Source: Aurantibacter_A sp039941195
Lineage (GTDB): Bacteria > Bacteroidota > Bacteroidia > Flavobacteriales > Flavobacteriaceae
DNA: 64,000 bases
Direction of reading: 5' to 3'
Assembly: GCF_039941195.1 (NCBI RefSeq)
Contig: NZ_JBDVFA010000103.1
Location: 32,771 to 96,770, forward strand
The position numbers and the translations under genes are program-made. A model generated the notes under the pieces. The model ran no database searches and was not told where the DNA came from. It saw only the letters and a program-made list of their open reading frames with translations. This document shows, in pieces, positions 25,602-35,339 of the stretch (its first letter is position 1; every line of letters starts with the position of its first letter).

Positions 25602-26204
25602 ATGGATGACATCCTAAACAAATATTTGCCTGAAAGTGCTGTGTCACCTTGCCTCGAATTGATTCAGTATTCTGGTGTGCACTTGAAAATTGTTAACGAT
25701 CGTGTAACCAGACATGGTGATTATCAAAAGTTAGCGAATGGTAAACATAAAATCACAGTAAACGCTTCACTTAATAAATACCGCTTTTTAATAACCTTAA
25801 TTCATGAAATTGCTCATTTAATAGCATTTGAAAAGTACGGTCGCGCCATTAAACCACATGGATTAGAATGGAAACGTACCTTTCAACATTTGATGTTGCC
25901 TTTTATACGTCCGGAGGTTTTTCCTCCTCAATTATTGCCGCTTTTAGCTCGGCATTTTCGAAACCCGAAGGCTAGTAGCAGTACCGATGCACGACTTATA
26001 ATAGCATTAAAACAATTTGATACGCAACAATCAGAAAATTCTTACGTTTTTGAAATACCAAAAGGTAGCGTATTTCGACTATACAATGGTAAAATCTTCA
26101 AAAAGGGTAATAAACGCGTAAAACGCTACGAATGTGTAGAGGTAGCAACTGGAAATATGTATTTGTTTCAACCCAATGCTGAAGTAGAATTGATAAAAAC
26201 TTAA
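25602..26204 (+). CDS. SprT-like domain protein (zinc metalloprotease fold)
   Basis: A 200-residue protein with the SprT motif LITLIHEIAHLIAFEKYG (HExxH) and a later H in PHGLEWKRTFQHLM, the third ligand region. SprT/Spartan proteins are zinc proteases or zinc-binding proteins, eukaryotic Spartan acting on DNA-protein crosslinks; bacterial roles are not settled. The frame is open 19 codons upstream, but MDDILNKYLPESAV at 25602 is the better start, since the minus-7 element lies just before it. It is the first gene of a probable three-gene unit with manC and the DUF389 gene (47 and 13 bases between). Confidence 0.85.
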   Translation: MDDILNKYLPESAVSPCLELIQYSGVHLKIVNDRVTRHGDYQKLANGKHKITVNASLNKYRFLITLIHEIAHLIAFEKYGRAIKPHGLEWKRTFQHLMLPFIRPEVFPPQLLPLLARHFRNPKASSSTDARLIIALKQFDTQQSENSYVFEIPKGSVFRLYNGKIFKKGNKRVKRYECVEVATGNMYLFQPNAEVELIKT

Positions 26205-26251
26205 AATAGGGGATAAACGCAAGGTTAAATTCCTATTATAAAACAAACAAC

Positions 26252-27331
26252 ATGAACAAGAATTATTACGCAGTATTAATGGCAGGAGGAGTCGGATCTC
26301 GATTTTGGCCGATGAGTACAACTGAAAACCCGAAACAGTTCCACGATATGTTGGGGACAGGAGATTCGTTAATTCAAAAAACCTTTAAGCGATTAAATAA
26401 ATTTGTTCCTACCGAGAATATATTAATCTTAACTAATGAGCGGTATAATGATTTAGTATTACAGCAATTACCGCAAGTTACTCAAGAACAAGTGGTGCTT
26501 GAGCCGGCGATGCGGAATACTGCTCCTTGTATATTATATGCTGCATTAAAGATTCAGAAAATGAATCCAGATGGTATTATGATTGTGGCGCCTAGTGATC
26601 ATTGGATTGAAGATGAGACTGCATTTGCTGAAGATGTTACTACTTGTTTTAAAAAATGTGAAGAGGAAGATGTATTGTGTACTTTAGGTATTAAACCATC
26701 ATTTCCAAATACTGGTTTTGGTTATATTGAATTTGATAAGAAAAGTACTACTGCGATAAAAAAGGTCAATCAGTTTAGAGAAAAACCAGATTACGAAACA
26801 GCAAAGGAATTTTTAGCACAAGGTAATTTCTTATGGAATGCTGGTATTTTTATGTGGAGTGTAAAAACAATTGTAAATGCTTTTAAAAACTTTCAACCCG
26901 GGCAATATGCTTTATTTGAATCTGGAATAAGTGCTTATAATACTGCTGATGAAAGTAATTTTATAAAAGAAAATTATCCGAAGGCCGAAAATATATCAAT
27001 AGATTATGCGATATTAGAAAATTCAAAATCGATATATGTGCTACCTGCTACATTCGATTGGAATGATTTAGGTACATGGGGTTCTCTTTATGATAAGTTA
27101 GATAAAGACGAAAATGAAAATGCGATCGTTAATAGTAAAGTAATTGCAGCAGATGCACATGGTAATATGATACGTTCACCTAAAGACAAAATTGTTGTTG
27201 TGGATGGACTTGAAGATTATATTATTATTGATAAGGAAGATGTTTTAATGATTTATCCAAAGTCAAAAGAACAAGATATTAAACAAGTAGTGGCGAAAGT
27301 CAAAGAGAAATTCGGAGATGAATACGCATAA
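26252..27331 (+). CDS. manC: Mannose-1-phosphate guanylyltransferase
   Basis: A 359-residue nucleotidyltransferase making GDP-mannose from mannose 1-phosphate and GTP, for glycan and capsule synthesis. The N-terminal signature MAGGVGSRFWPMSTTENPKQ is the nucleotide-binding loop; VVLEPAMRNTAPCILYAAL, VAPSDHW (metal-binding D) and FREKPDYETAKEFL are the other ManC/AlgA-type motifs. It is the short form without the phosphomannose isomerase domain. It follows the SprT gene and precedes the DUF389 gene by 13 bases, so it is probably in the same transcript. Confidence 0.93.
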   Translation: MNKNYYAVLMAGGVGSRFWPMSTTENPKQFHDMLGTGDSLIQKTFKRLNKFVPTENILILTNERYNDLVLQQLPQVTQEQVVLEPAMRNTAPCILYAALKIQKMNPDGIMIVAPSDHWIEDETAFAEDVTTCFKKCEEEDVLCTLGIKPSFPNTGFGYIEFDKKSTTAIKKVNQFREKPDYETAKEFLAQGNFLWNAGIFMWSVKTIVNAFKNFQPGQYALFESGISAYNTADESNFIKENYPKAENISIDYAILENSKSIYVLPATFDWNDLGTWGSLYDKLDKDENENAIVNSKVIAADAHGNMIRSPKDKIVVVDGLEDYIIIDKEDVLMIYPKSKEQDIKQVVAKVKEKFGDEYA

Positions 27332-27344
27332 TTAGAGTATAAGT

Positions 27345-28850
27345 ATGAGCGAAGATCTGAATCCAGAAGAAAAAATTGTTGTAGAGGAAGAGCCGATTAA
27401 AAGCAAAGAGGATGTCAAAAAAGATTTTGAGGGTCTCTTAGGAAGTATTAAAAAGTTTCTTTCAGAACTTTTGGATATTCGAACAAATACGGATCAAGAA
27501 GCTACAAAAGAGGCAATTATTGCAGATATTCCTTTTAAAGGCCACACCTCTTGGATTCTCGTTTGTTCAATTTTTATTGCATCAATTGGATTGAATGCAA
27601 ATTCTACTGCTGTTGTTATTGGTGCCATGTTAATTTCGCCACTAATGGGGCCGATATTAGGTATGGGCATGTCGTTGGCAATAAATGATATTGATACCTT
27701 AAGAAGATCGTTGAAGAATTTAGCTGTAATGGTTGGCTTAAGTGTACTTACAGCGTACTTGTTCTTTCTGTTTTTTCCGCTTCAAGCAGAATCATCAGAG
27801 CTTTTAGCAAGAACAAAACCTGATATTCGAGATGTTTTAATTGCCTTTTTTGGTGGGTTAGCATTAGTAATCGCCAGAGCAAAAAAAGGTACTGTAGCCA
27901 GTGTAATTTTTGGTGTTGCAATTGCGACCGCTTTAATGCCACCTTTATGTACAGTAGGTTTTGGTTTGGCTATTGGAAATTTTAGCTATGCCGGAGGAGC
28001 TCTTCTACTTTTTGGAATAAACACCATTTTTATTGCTTTAGCCACTTTTTTGGTGTTGAAGCTTTTGCGTTTTCCAATGGTTCGCTATGCAAACTCTAAA
28101 AGAAGGCGTTTAATTGCCCGACTAGTTTCTCTTACTGCTTTGGCGGTAATGATACCTGCAGGATTAATTTTTTGGGGTGTTTTTAAAGAGTTTGAATTTA
28201 AAAGTGAAGCAAATAAGTTTATTATTGAAAATGTATTGCCGTATCAATTTACCAAAGATGGTCGGTTTTTAAATGATTTGTCTGTTTTGCAATATAATAG
28301 TGAAGATTTATCGGGAACTGACTTACTTTTTAAAAGAAATATTGCATCGACCATAGAACTTATTTTTATGGGTAATGAAGGAGTGCCTGAGAGTGTACTA
28401 GCCACTTGGGAAGCTAAAATGAAATCGTATAGTCATTTAGAAAATGTAGAATTAAAAGTAATTCAGGGTTCACAAGGCGATGATGCGAATCAGCTTAAAT
28501 ACGTAAGTGAATTGTACGAGTCACAAAAAGACCAGTTATCGAGTAGAGATGATAAAATTCAGTTATTAGAAACAGAAGTAATTCGTTTGAAAAAAGCGTC
28601 TAGTATGCAAATACCTTTTGCAGATATAAGCTCTGAAGCTCGCACTAATTACGATAACTTAAGCTCACTTAGTTACGCACCCACAATAGTAACAGACTTT
28701 ACTAAAATTGATACGATTCCTGTTTTTGAAGTTAAATGGAACAAAGATGCTAAAAAGGATGTCACGGAAAAAGATGCTAAAAAACTTACAGATTGGTTGA
28801 AACTTCGATTGAAAAACGATAAAATTCAACTTAAGGAAGTTACTGAATAA
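27345..28850 (+). CDS. DUF389 membrane protein (TIGR00341-like)
   Basis: A 501-residue protein: cytosolic acidic N-terminus, then a DUF389 membrane domain (about 60-270) with the conserved LNANSTAVVIGAMLISPLMG and FFGGLALVIARAKKGTVASV, then a soluble C-terminal part with a predicted coiled coil (LYESQKDQLSSRDDKIQLLE, about 385-405). The function is unknown in bacteria. It is the last gene of the SprT-manC unit, 13 bases after manC, and convergent with the ABC ATPase gene, with 20 bases between the stops. Confidence 0.88.
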   Translation: MSEDLNPEEKIVVEEEPIKSKEDVKKDFEGLLGSIKKFLSELLDIRTNTDQEATKEAIIADIPFKGHTSWILVCSIFIASIGLNANSTAVVIGAMLISPLMGPILGMGMSLAINDIDTLRRSLKNLAVMVGLSVLTAYLFFLFFPLQAESSELLARTKPDIRDVLIAFFGGLALVIARAKKGTVASVIFGVAIATALMPPLCTVGFGLAIGNFSYAGGALLLFGINTIFIALATFLVLKLLRFPMVRYANSKRRRLIARLVSLTALAVMIPAGLIFWGVFKEFEFKSEANKFIIENVLPYQFTKDGRFLNDLSVLQYNSEDLSGTDLLFKRNIASTIELIFMGNEGVPESVLATWEAKMKSYSHLENVELKVIQGSQGDDANQLKYVSELYESQKDQLSSRDDKIQLLETEVIRLKKASSMQIPFADISSEARTNYDNLSSLSYAPTIVTDFTKIDTIPVFEVKWNKDAKKDVTEKDAKKLTDWLKLRLKNDKIQLKEVTE

Positions 28851-28870
28851 GTGATGGCTTTTACTAAAAT

Positions 28871-29638
28871 CTAATTCCTTTCCTCAATATACATTTGCCG
28901 TACTTTCTTAAAAAGTTCAGATGAATATACAAAGTCGGTTACTGCTTCATTATCGGTTTTGAATATTTCTTTATTGGTGCCTTCCCATTCTTTTAGCCCA
29001 TTTTTTAGAAAAAGAATTTTTTCACCAATTTCCATTACCGAATTCATATCATGCGTATTTATTACGGTCGTGATATCATATTCCTCTGTAATCTCTTTTA
29101 TGAGATTGTCTATAATAATGGCTGTTTTTGGATCTAAACCAGAATTTGGTTCATCACAAAATAAATATTTTGGATTCATAACTATTGCTCTGGCAATAGC
29201 TACTCTTTTTTGCATACCACCTGATATTTCGGAGGGAAATTTTTTATGTGCATCAATTAGATTTACACGTTTAAGAACAAAATCTGCACGATCTTGCATT
29301 TCAGAAGCTGATTGTGATGTAAACATTTCTAAAGGAAATTTCACATTACCTTCAACAGTCATGGAGTCAAATAAGGCGCTACCTTGAAAAACCATTCCCA
29401 TTTCCTGACGTAAATTTCGTTGTTCGCTAATGGAAAGGTCATCATATATTTTGCCATCGTAACTTATATTTCCTTCTTCTGGAGTAAATAGACCTAATAG
29501 GCACTTTAAAAACACTGTTTTACCTGAACCACTTTGCCCAATAACTAAATTTGTTTTCCCTGTTTCAAAGGTGGCAGTAACGCCTTTTAATACTTTTGTG
29601 TCACCGAAAGATTTATGAATGTTGTCTACATGTATCAT
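28871..29638 (-). CDS. mlaF: ABC transporter ATP-binding protein, MlaF-type
   Basis: A 255-residue ABC ATPase: Walker A GQSGSGKT, Q-loop MGMVFQGSALFDSM, signature SGGMQKRVAIAR, Walker B YLFCDEPNSGLD and the H-loop NTHDMNS. The GMVFQ.SALFDSMTV..N pattern is that of the MlaF/Ttg2A group, which powers phospholipid transport across the envelope. Its ATG overlaps the last base of the permease stop codon (29638), so the two are translationally coupled. No MlaD-type MCE gene is adjacent in this window. Confidence 0.9.
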   Translation of the reverse strand: MIHVDNIHKSFGDTKVLKGVTATFETGKTNLVIGQSGSGKTVFLKCLLGLFTPEEGNISYDGKIYDDLSISEQRNLRQEMGMVFQGSALFDSMTVEGNVKFPLEMFTSQSASEMQDRADFVLKRVNLIDAHKKFPSEISGGMQKRVAIARAIVMNPKYLFCDEPNSGLDPKTAIIIDNLIKEITEEYDITTVINTHDMNSVMEIGEKILFLKNGLKEWEGTNKEIFKTDNEAVTDFVYSSELFKKVRQMYIEERN

Positions 29639-30375
29639 TATCCGAGAAACAATTGGGTTAATATTAAATTAAGAAAGATAATGGCTACACTAGTCCAAAC
29701 AAAAGAAGTTGTGCTTGCTTTTCCTACTTCTAAAGCACCACCTTTCATATAAAAACCATGGTACGACGGTATGGTTGCTAATATAAAAGCAAATACCAAT
29801 GTTTTAATAAAAGCATAGGTTACATGAAATGGAATAAAATCTAATTGTATTCCTTCAATAAAATCGGCACTAGTACTGTGCCCTCCTGATACTCCTGCCA
29901 GCCAGCCCCCAAAAATACCAACATACATGGCTATGGCAATTACAAAGGGATATAATAATAAAGCAATTATTTTTGGAAAAACTAAATAGTTTAATGCATT
30001 TACACCCATAACTTCAAGGGCATCTATTTGTTCCGTTACACGCATAGTTCCAATACTAGAAGTAATATAAGAACCTACTTTTCCAGCCATAATTATGGAA
30101 CAAAAAGTTGGAGCAAACTCTAATATAATAGACTGCCTAGTTGCAAATCCAATTAAATATCCAGGAAGTAAAGGATTAGTTAGGTTTAATGCAGTTTGAA
30201 TAGCTACAACCCCGCCAATAAAGAAAGAGATGAATATAATGATACCTAAGGAACCAAACATGAGCTCGTCAATTTCTTTCAAAATCAACGTTTTCATGAT
30301 TTTCCATTTGGTAGGTTTTTTAAAAACCTCCCGTATCATAATGGCATAGCTGCCAATTGATTCAAAATAGTTCAT
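29638..30375 (-). CDS. mlaE: ABC transporter permease, MlaE-type
   Basis: A 245-residue MlaE-family permease with about five membrane segments. Typical motifs are SFFIGGVVAIQTALNL, ALEVMGVNALNYLVFPKI and GKVGSYITSSIGTMRVTEQIDALEVMG (as separate segments), the last being the coupling-helix region that contacts the ATPase. It acts in the inner membrane in phospholipid transport that maintains outer-membrane asymmetry. It is first in a two-gene operon with mlaF. The 338 bases upstream, shared with the divergent phosphatase gene, hold no other gene. Confidence 0.9.
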   Translation of the reverse strand: MNYFESIGSYAIMIREVFKKPTKWKIMKTLILKEIDELMFGSLGIIIFISFFIGGVVAIQTALNLTNPLLPGYLIGFATRQSIILEFAPTFCSIIMAGKVGSYITSSIGTMRVTEQIDALEVMGVNALNYLVFPKIIALLLYPFVIAIAMYVGIFGGWLAGVSGGHSTSADFIEGIQLDFIPFHVTYAFIKTLVFAFILATIPSYHGFYMKGGALEVGKASTTSFVWTSVAIIFLNLILTQLFLG

Positions 30376-30713
30376 GGATTGCTTATAGACTTCAGCTTGT
30401 AAAAATAAGAATATAATATATCAGAAGGCTTTGAAACATCGTAAAATTTCCTACATATTAATTCGATATCCTTGTTATCTATTATTTATTATCTCATCTT
30501 TTATCTGTAATCAGGTAATTAATTTGATCCGAAAATAAAATGGTTACCTTAAAATTTAGGATTTTTATATTGAATCAGGATGTTGTATTAGTATAATATT
30601 CTTATGCATAGCGGAAGTACCAAATAAGGGCAAATTTTCCATAACTTTATGAAAGATATCTACATCATTTTGCGCCTAGAATTCTGTACTTTTACTGAAT
30701 CAAATTTCATAAT
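30376..30713. other. Intergenic region between divergent mlaE and phosphatase genes
   Basis: 338 AT-rich bases without a credible gene. The only promoter-like string is TACTTTTA at 30687-30694, one mismatch from TAnnTTTG, 20 bases before the phosphatase ATG. I see no hairpin, repeat or operator of note. Confidence 0.5.
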
Positions 30714-32396
30714 ATGTATTCTAAATTATTAAAGTCGTTCATTCTTATTTTTATAGTAGTAATTGGTGCAAACCCTGCAAATGCGCAAAGAAAATCTAAA
30801 AAAAATAATGAAGTTATACCTGAGATAGCAACTAAAACTACTCCAAAATTAGTTGTTGGAATAGTTGTGGATCAAATGAGGTATGATTATTTAACACGAT
30901 TTTGGAACCATTATCAGGATGATGGATTTAAACGCATGATTAATGATGGTTTTAACTGTAAAAACAATCACTATAATTATGCTCCAACGAACACAGGTCC
31001 TGGTCATGCTTCCGTATATACAGGTACTACACCCGCTACACATGGTATTATAAGTAATGATTGGTATGATAAAATTTCAGGAGAATCTGTGTACTGCGCC
31101 GGTGATGATAGTTATAGTTCTGTAGGTTCTACTTCTGATGCTGGTAAAATGTCACCACATCGAATGTTGACAACTACAATAACAGATCAATTAAGATTAC
31201 ATACGCAAATGCGCGGGAAAACTATTGCAATAGCTATTAAAGATAGAGGTGCAGTTTTACCAGGTGGACATACCGCTAACGGCGCATATTGGTTTGAAGG
31301 GAATACGGCCGGAAATTGGATTACTAGTAGTTATTATATGAATGAATTACCGAAATGGGTCACGGATTTTAATAATGCTAAATCCGTTGCAAAATATAAA
31401 AAACCATGGGTAACGGCTAAACCAATAAACACTTATGTTGAAAGTGTTATGGATAATAATGCATATGAAGGTTTATATAAAGGTGAGACAACTCCAACTT
31501 TTCCACATGATTTTCCTAAATTATGGGAAGCAAATGGCGGCTATGATATATTGAAAAGTTCAGCTTATGGAAACAGTTTGACTACAGATTTTGCAATAGC
31601 TGCGGTTGATGGTGAAAATTTAGGAGCTGATGATATACCGGACTTCTTAGCAGTGAGTTTCTCAAGCACTGATTACGCGGGACATAAATTTGGGGTAGAT
31701 TCCAAGGAAGTTCAAGATACTTACATACGATTAGATAAAGATTTATCAAGATTTTTTAGTACCCTTGATAAGAAGATAGGAGAAGGAGAATATACAGTGT
31801 TTTTAACTGCTGATCATGGTGCAAACCCCGTGCCTGCTTATTTAAAAGATAAAAAAGTGCTTACCTCAATTTTTGATAGTAAGGGGATGAAAGAGAAGTT
31901 GAACGAATATGTAAAGTTTACGTATGGTACAACGGATTTAATTAAAGATATTTCGAATAATCAGATATTTTTAGACCATGATATTATTAAAAATTTGGAC
32001 ATAAAGATTAAAGATGTTCAAGAAAATTTGGCGGACGAAATTAGAGGTTATAATGCAATAAGCAATGTTTATACGGGGTACCAAATGTGGCAAAATGATT
32101 ATACACGTGGTTTACCTCATGTTGTACAAAATGGATACAATGAAAAGCGTTCAGGAGATATAATGTATATTTTCAATACCAATACGATGACGTATTCTAG
32201 TACAGGTTCATCACATGGTTCGCCACATATTTATGATACCCATACACCACTATTATTCTTTGGGAAAGGAATTAAAAACGGTAGTACTGTTGCTCGAACC
32301 GAAATTCCTGATATCGCTGCAACAATGGCAGCTTTGTTAGGTGTAGCTTTTCCTAGTGGTGGAACTGGAGAACCGATTATTGAGGTTTTAGATTAA
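30714..32396 (+). CDS. Alkaline phosphatase family protein, PafA-like
   Basis: A 560-residue exported protein: signal peptide FILIFIVVIGANPANAQ, then an alkaline phosphatase superfamily fold. The metal site and nucleophile are visible: VVDQMRYDYL (Asp53), APTNTGPGHASVYTG (nucleophile Thr94), ISNDWYD (Asn115), IKDRGAVLPGG (Lys176, Arg178), SSTDYAGHKFG and TADHG, which supply zinc ligands. The Thr/Asn/Lys/Arg set is that of PafA, the calcium-activated phosphate monoesterase of Bacteroidota that releases phosphate in the periplasm. A close phosphodiesterase variant would lack the Lys/Arg pair. It is nine bases upstream of murI, on the same strand. Confidence 0.88.
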   Translation: MYSKLLKSFILIFIVVIGANPANAQRKSKKNNEVIPEIATKTTPKLVVGIVVDQMRYDYLTRFWNHYQDDGFKRMINDGFNCKNNHYNYAPTNTGPGHASVYTGTTPATHGIISNDWYDKISGESVYCAGDDSYSSVGSTSDAGKMSPHRMLTTTITDQLRLHTQMRGKTIAIAIKDRGAVLPGGHTANGAYWFEGNTAGNWITSSYYMNELPKWVTDFNNAKSVAKYKKPWVTAKPINTYVESVMDNNAYEGLYKGETTPTFPHDFPKLWEANGGYDILKSSAYGNSLTTDFAIAAVDGENLGADDIPDFLAVSFSSTDYAGHKFGVDSKEVQDTYIRLDKDLSRFFSTLDKKIGEGEYTVFLTADHGANPVPAYLKDKKVLTSIFDSKGMKEKLNEYVKFTYGTTDLIKDISNNQIFLDHDIIKNLDIKIKDVQENLADEIRGYNAISNVYTGYQMWQNDYTRGLPHVVQNGYNEKRSGDIMYIFNTNTMTYSSTGSSHGSPHIYDTHTPLLFFGKGIKNGSTVARTEIPDIAATMAALLGVAFPSGGTGEPIIEVLD

Positions 32397-32405
32397 ATAT
32401 TTTTT

Positions 32406-33188
32406 ATGAATAAGCAACCCATTGGTATGTTCGATTCTGGAGTAGGGGGTACCTCTATATGGAAGGAAATTCATGAGCTAATGCCAAATGAGAATACAAT
32501 TTACTTAGCAGATAGTTTAAATGCGCCGTACGGTGAAAAGTCTGAAAAGGATATTCTTGAATTAAGTATTAAGAATACTGAAATCTTGTTAAGTAGAAAT
32601 TGTAAAATTATTGTTGTTGCTTGTAATACTGCTACCACTAATGCCATTGATTACTTACGTGCCAATTATAAGGTTCCATTTATAGGAATAGAACCAGCAA
32701 TTAAGCCAGCAGCACTTAAGTCTAAATCTAAGACTGTTGGTATTTTAGCTACTAAGGGTACATTATCTAGCAGTCTCTTTCATAGTACTTCGGAAAACCA
32801 TGCTAGTGGAATAAAAGTTGTTGAGCGAGAAGGAACCGGACTTGTAAATTTAATAGAAACAGGTAAAGTACTGAGCTTAGAAACTAAAAAGCTTTTAGAA
32901 GAATATTTAGACCCGATGATAGCTGCTGGTATCGATTATTTAGTTTTGGGTTGCACGCATTACCCTTATTTAATTCCAATATTAAAAGAAATGCTTCCTG
33001 ATAATGTAAAAATTATTGATTCAGGTGAAGCAGTAGCCTTGCAAACGAAAGCTGTTTTAGAGCAGCATAAATTACTTAATTTGTCAATGGGAAAGTCTAA
33101 TTTAGAATTTTATACTAATGCTGAAATTGCTGTTCTAAGTAGTTTTGTTGATGATAAAAGTACTACGGTTTCCTTTTTAGATTTTTAA
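32406..33188 (+). CDS. murI: Glutamate racemase
   Basis: A 260-residue racemase producing D-glutamate for peptidoglycan. Motifs: MFDSGVGGTSIW (substrate loop), YLADSLNAPYGEKS, VVACNTATTNA (first catalytic cysteine) and LGCTHYPYL (second catalytic cysteine), with both cysteines intact. It follows the phosphatase gene by nine bases. The stop overlaps that of folA by four bases on the opposite strand (convergent). Single-copy housekeeping gene with ordinary length. Confidence 0.95.
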   Translation: MNKQPIGMFDSGVGGTSIWKEIHELMPNENTIYLADSLNAPYGEKSEKDILELSIKNTEILLSRNCKIIVVACNTATTNAIDYLRANYKVPFIGIEPAIKPAALKSKSKTVGILATKGTLSSSLFHSTSENHASGIKVVEREGTGLVNLIETGKVLSLETKKLLEEYLDPMIAAGIDYLVLGCTHYPYLIPILKEMLPDNVKIIDSGEAVALQTKAVLEQHKLLNLSMGKSNLEFYTNAEIAVLSSFVDDKSTTVSFLDF

Positions 33189-33700
33189 ACAGATTTAGCT
33201 GATGTTTTTCTTAGGTATGTTAAATAGGTAAATGCATATTTATGACGTTCATCAACTGGGTGATATTCCTCAAAAACTAACTCCCATTTCTTAAAATCAA
33301 TTGTTGGAAAAAAAGTATCAGCGTTTTCAAAAGTGCCATGTACGCGAGTTAATTCTATTTTATTTGAGAATTTTTCAGCCTGCGCATAAATTTCTCCTCC
33401 TCCAATGATATAACTTAACAATTCGTTCTTGCATAATTCTAATGCCTCAAGCAAGGAGTTTACTACGATACAATGTTCATGATTGATTTGGTATGCAGTA
33501 TCTCGTGTAATAATAATGTGTCGTCGATTGGGTAAAGGTTTTGGAAAACTCTCGTATGTTTTACGGCCCATAATAATAGAATGCCCCGTAGTTAGCGTTT
33601 TAAACCGTTTAAAATCGTCTGGTAAATGCCATAGTAAATCGTTGTCCTTACCTAATGCATTATCCTCAGCAGCTGCAGCTATCATACAAAGGGTATTCAT
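33185..33700 (-). CDS. folA: Dihydrofolate reductase
   Basis: A 171-residue DHFR reducing dihydrofolate with NADPH. Typical features are AEDNALGKDNDLLWHLPDD (catalytic acidic residue in LPDDFKRFK), IIMGRKTYESFPKPLPNR (cofactor-binding GRKT), YIIGGGEIYAQA and LTRVHG. The ATG overlaps the stop of the 2TM gene upstream (33697-33700), suggesting translational coupling. It converges with murI by four bases. The thymidylate synthase gene is nearby (2 kb away), so folate-thymidylate genes cluster loosely. Confidence 0.95.
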   Translation of the reverse strand: MNTLCMIAAAAEDNALGKDNDLLWHLPDDFKRFKTLTTGHSIIMGRKTYESFPKPLPNRRHIIITRDTAYQINHEHCIVVNSLLEALELCKNELLSYIIGGGEIYAQAEKFSNKIELTRVHGTFENADTFFPTIDFKKWELVFEEYHPVDERHKYAFTYLTYLRKTSAKSV

Positions 33701-34086
33701 AGCTCTTTTTTTTTATTGATTTGTGATAATGGAAAATCGGTTTCGATTTCTTTTTGTAGTTCCGCGATTCTTGCCTTTTGTTTTGCTACCAATTTTTCAC
33801 GTTGTTTTCTTTCCCAATCTTTCCCCATAAATTGTTGTGTAACAAAAACATTGAATGCGTGTATTACAAATAAAAAAGCCCAAAACGTAATTGCCCAAAT
33901 AAACCAATCATACTCAGCTCCATACTTTAGTATTTTATTTAATAAGATTAAAAAAACACTACCAATTAAAAATACCACAAAATGCGTATAGAGTCTTTTC
34001 TTTTGCTTAATGCGGAATTGCGCAGATTCTAGCAATTCATGTTGTTCTAAATCAAGTTCCGTCTTTTTATTGCTCTTTGAGAACAT
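33697..34086 (-). CDS. 2TM domain-containing protein
   Basis: A 129-residue protein with two membrane segments (FVVFLIGSVFLILLN and WAITFWAFLFVIHAFNVF) followed by a basic, charged C-terminal helix (KQREKLVAKQKARIAELQ). This is the Bacteroidota 2TM family, often attached to LytTR regulators or standing alone. The function is unknown. The stop overlaps the folA start by four bases, so the genes are co-translated. It is divergent from the aminotransferase gene at 34161. Confidence 0.85.
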   Translation of the reverse strand: MFSKSNKKTELDLEQHELLESAQFRIKQKKRLYTHFVVFLIGSVFLILLNKILKYGAEYDWFIWAITFWAFLFVIHAFNVFVTQQFMGKDWERKQREKLVAKQKARIAELQKEIETDFPLSQINKKKEL

Positions 34087-34160
34087 ACCAAATGGTTATC
34101 TTTATAACAAAGATAAGATTTAGTTGTGGCTATCTAGAATGGTCTTTTAAATTTATTAAA

Positions 34161-35246
34161 ATGGAACATATACGAAACGAATTTCCCGTTTTTCAAAAAT
34201 ATATTTATGCGAATACGGCATCATCAGGTTTGCCATATCATAAATTGATGCAATGGCGAAGTGAGCATGATCAAGGATTATTACATGGTGGAAGCATTAT
34301 GCGAGATAGTACCCGAGAAATTTTGAATGAAACACGAGAAACAGTAGCTCGTTTTTTTAATTGTACTTCTGAAAATGTAGCGCTAATTCAGAACTTCTCT
34401 ATTGGAATGAATATTTTATTGGAAGGATTGGATAAACAAGAAAAAGTACTTTTGCTAGATGGTGATTATCCATCAGTTGCTTGGCCATTTGAGCGCAGAG
34501 GTTTTTCTATCACTTTTGCAAAGCTAAATGAAAACCTTGAGGAAAATATAAGACAAAAAGTACTCAATGAAAAAATAACAGTGTTGGCGATTAGTATTGT
34601 TCAATGGTTAGATGGGATAAAAATTGATCTTGATTTCTTAAAGAAATTGAAGGAAGAGTTTCCTGGTTTATTGATAATTGCGGATGGCACACAGTTTTGT
34701 GGTACCGATGTATTTGATTTTAAAAACTCTGGAATAGATGTGCTTGGTGCAAGTAGTTATAAATGGCTGTTGAGTGGTTATGGAAACGGATTTATGCTTT
34801 TTAAAAGCGAAGTAGAGGATCGAATAGCAGTAAAAACTATCGGTTTTAATTCTGCAAACGCTGAACCGTCAAAAAAAAATACGCTACATTTTACAAAATG
34901 TTTTGAACCAGGACATTTGGATACACTCAATTTTGGTAGTTTAAAAATGTCCTTGGAATTTTTTGAAAAAATAGGCAAGGATGTTATTGAAAAACAACTT
35001 CACGAATTGTCGAATTATGCTAAAGAAGAATTAGCGGCAATTGGCGTTTTAAGTAATGTTGTTCTAAAACGAAAAAATCATAGTACTATTTTTAATATAG
35101 TGGGTGATGCTAATCTATTTAAAAAGTTAGAAGATAATAATATAATTTGTTCACAGCGAGGTAACGGAATTCGAATCAGTTTTCATATTTATAACACTAT
35201 TAATGATGTAGATAGTATAATAAAAATCTTGAAAACAGAGATTTAA
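34161..35246 (+). CDS. Aminotransferase class V-fold PLP enzyme
   Basis: A 361-residue fold-type I PLP enzyme: NTASSGLPYHKLM near the start, FNCTSENVALIQNFSIGMN, LDGDYPSVAWPFERRG, and the lysine motif GASSYKWLLSGYGNG. It belongs to the class V/cysteine desulfurase-like group, but lacks an obvious desulfurase cysteine loop, so a desulfurase or kynureninase name is not justified. The frame extends 28 codons upstream, but MEHIRNEFPVFQ at 34161 is the right N-terminus for the family. Stand-alone gene. Confidence 0.83.
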   Translation: MEHIRNEFPVFQKYIYANTASSGLPYHKLMQWRSEHDQGLLHGGSIMRDSTREILNETRETVARFFNCTSENVALIQNFSIGMNILLEGLDKQEKVLLLDGDYPSVAWPFERRGFSITFAKLNENLEENIRQKVLNEKITVLAISIVQWLDGIKIDLDFLKKLKEEFPGLLIIADGTQFCGTDVFDFKNSGIDVLGASSYKWLLSGYGNGFMLFKSEVEDRIAVKTIGFNSANAEPSKKNTLHFTKCFEPGHLDTLNFGSLKMSLEFFEKIGKDVIEKQLHELSNYAKEELAAIGVLSNVVLKRKNHSTIFNIVGDANLFKKLEDNNIICSQRGNGIRISFHIYNTINDVDSIIKILKTEI

Positions 35247-35339
35247 CTTTTTGTTTCTGATATTTATTAGTGCTCTAAAATGCTATTGTAATTTATTTGG
35301 TATTCATATTTTATTAAAATGATAAAAATACATGTTAGA

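Noticed and set aside
34077..34160. Upstream extension of the class V aminotransferase from an earlier in-frame start
   Set aside because: The extra 28 residues have no family resemblance and overlap the 2TM gene; the ATG at 34161 fits the usual N-terminus.
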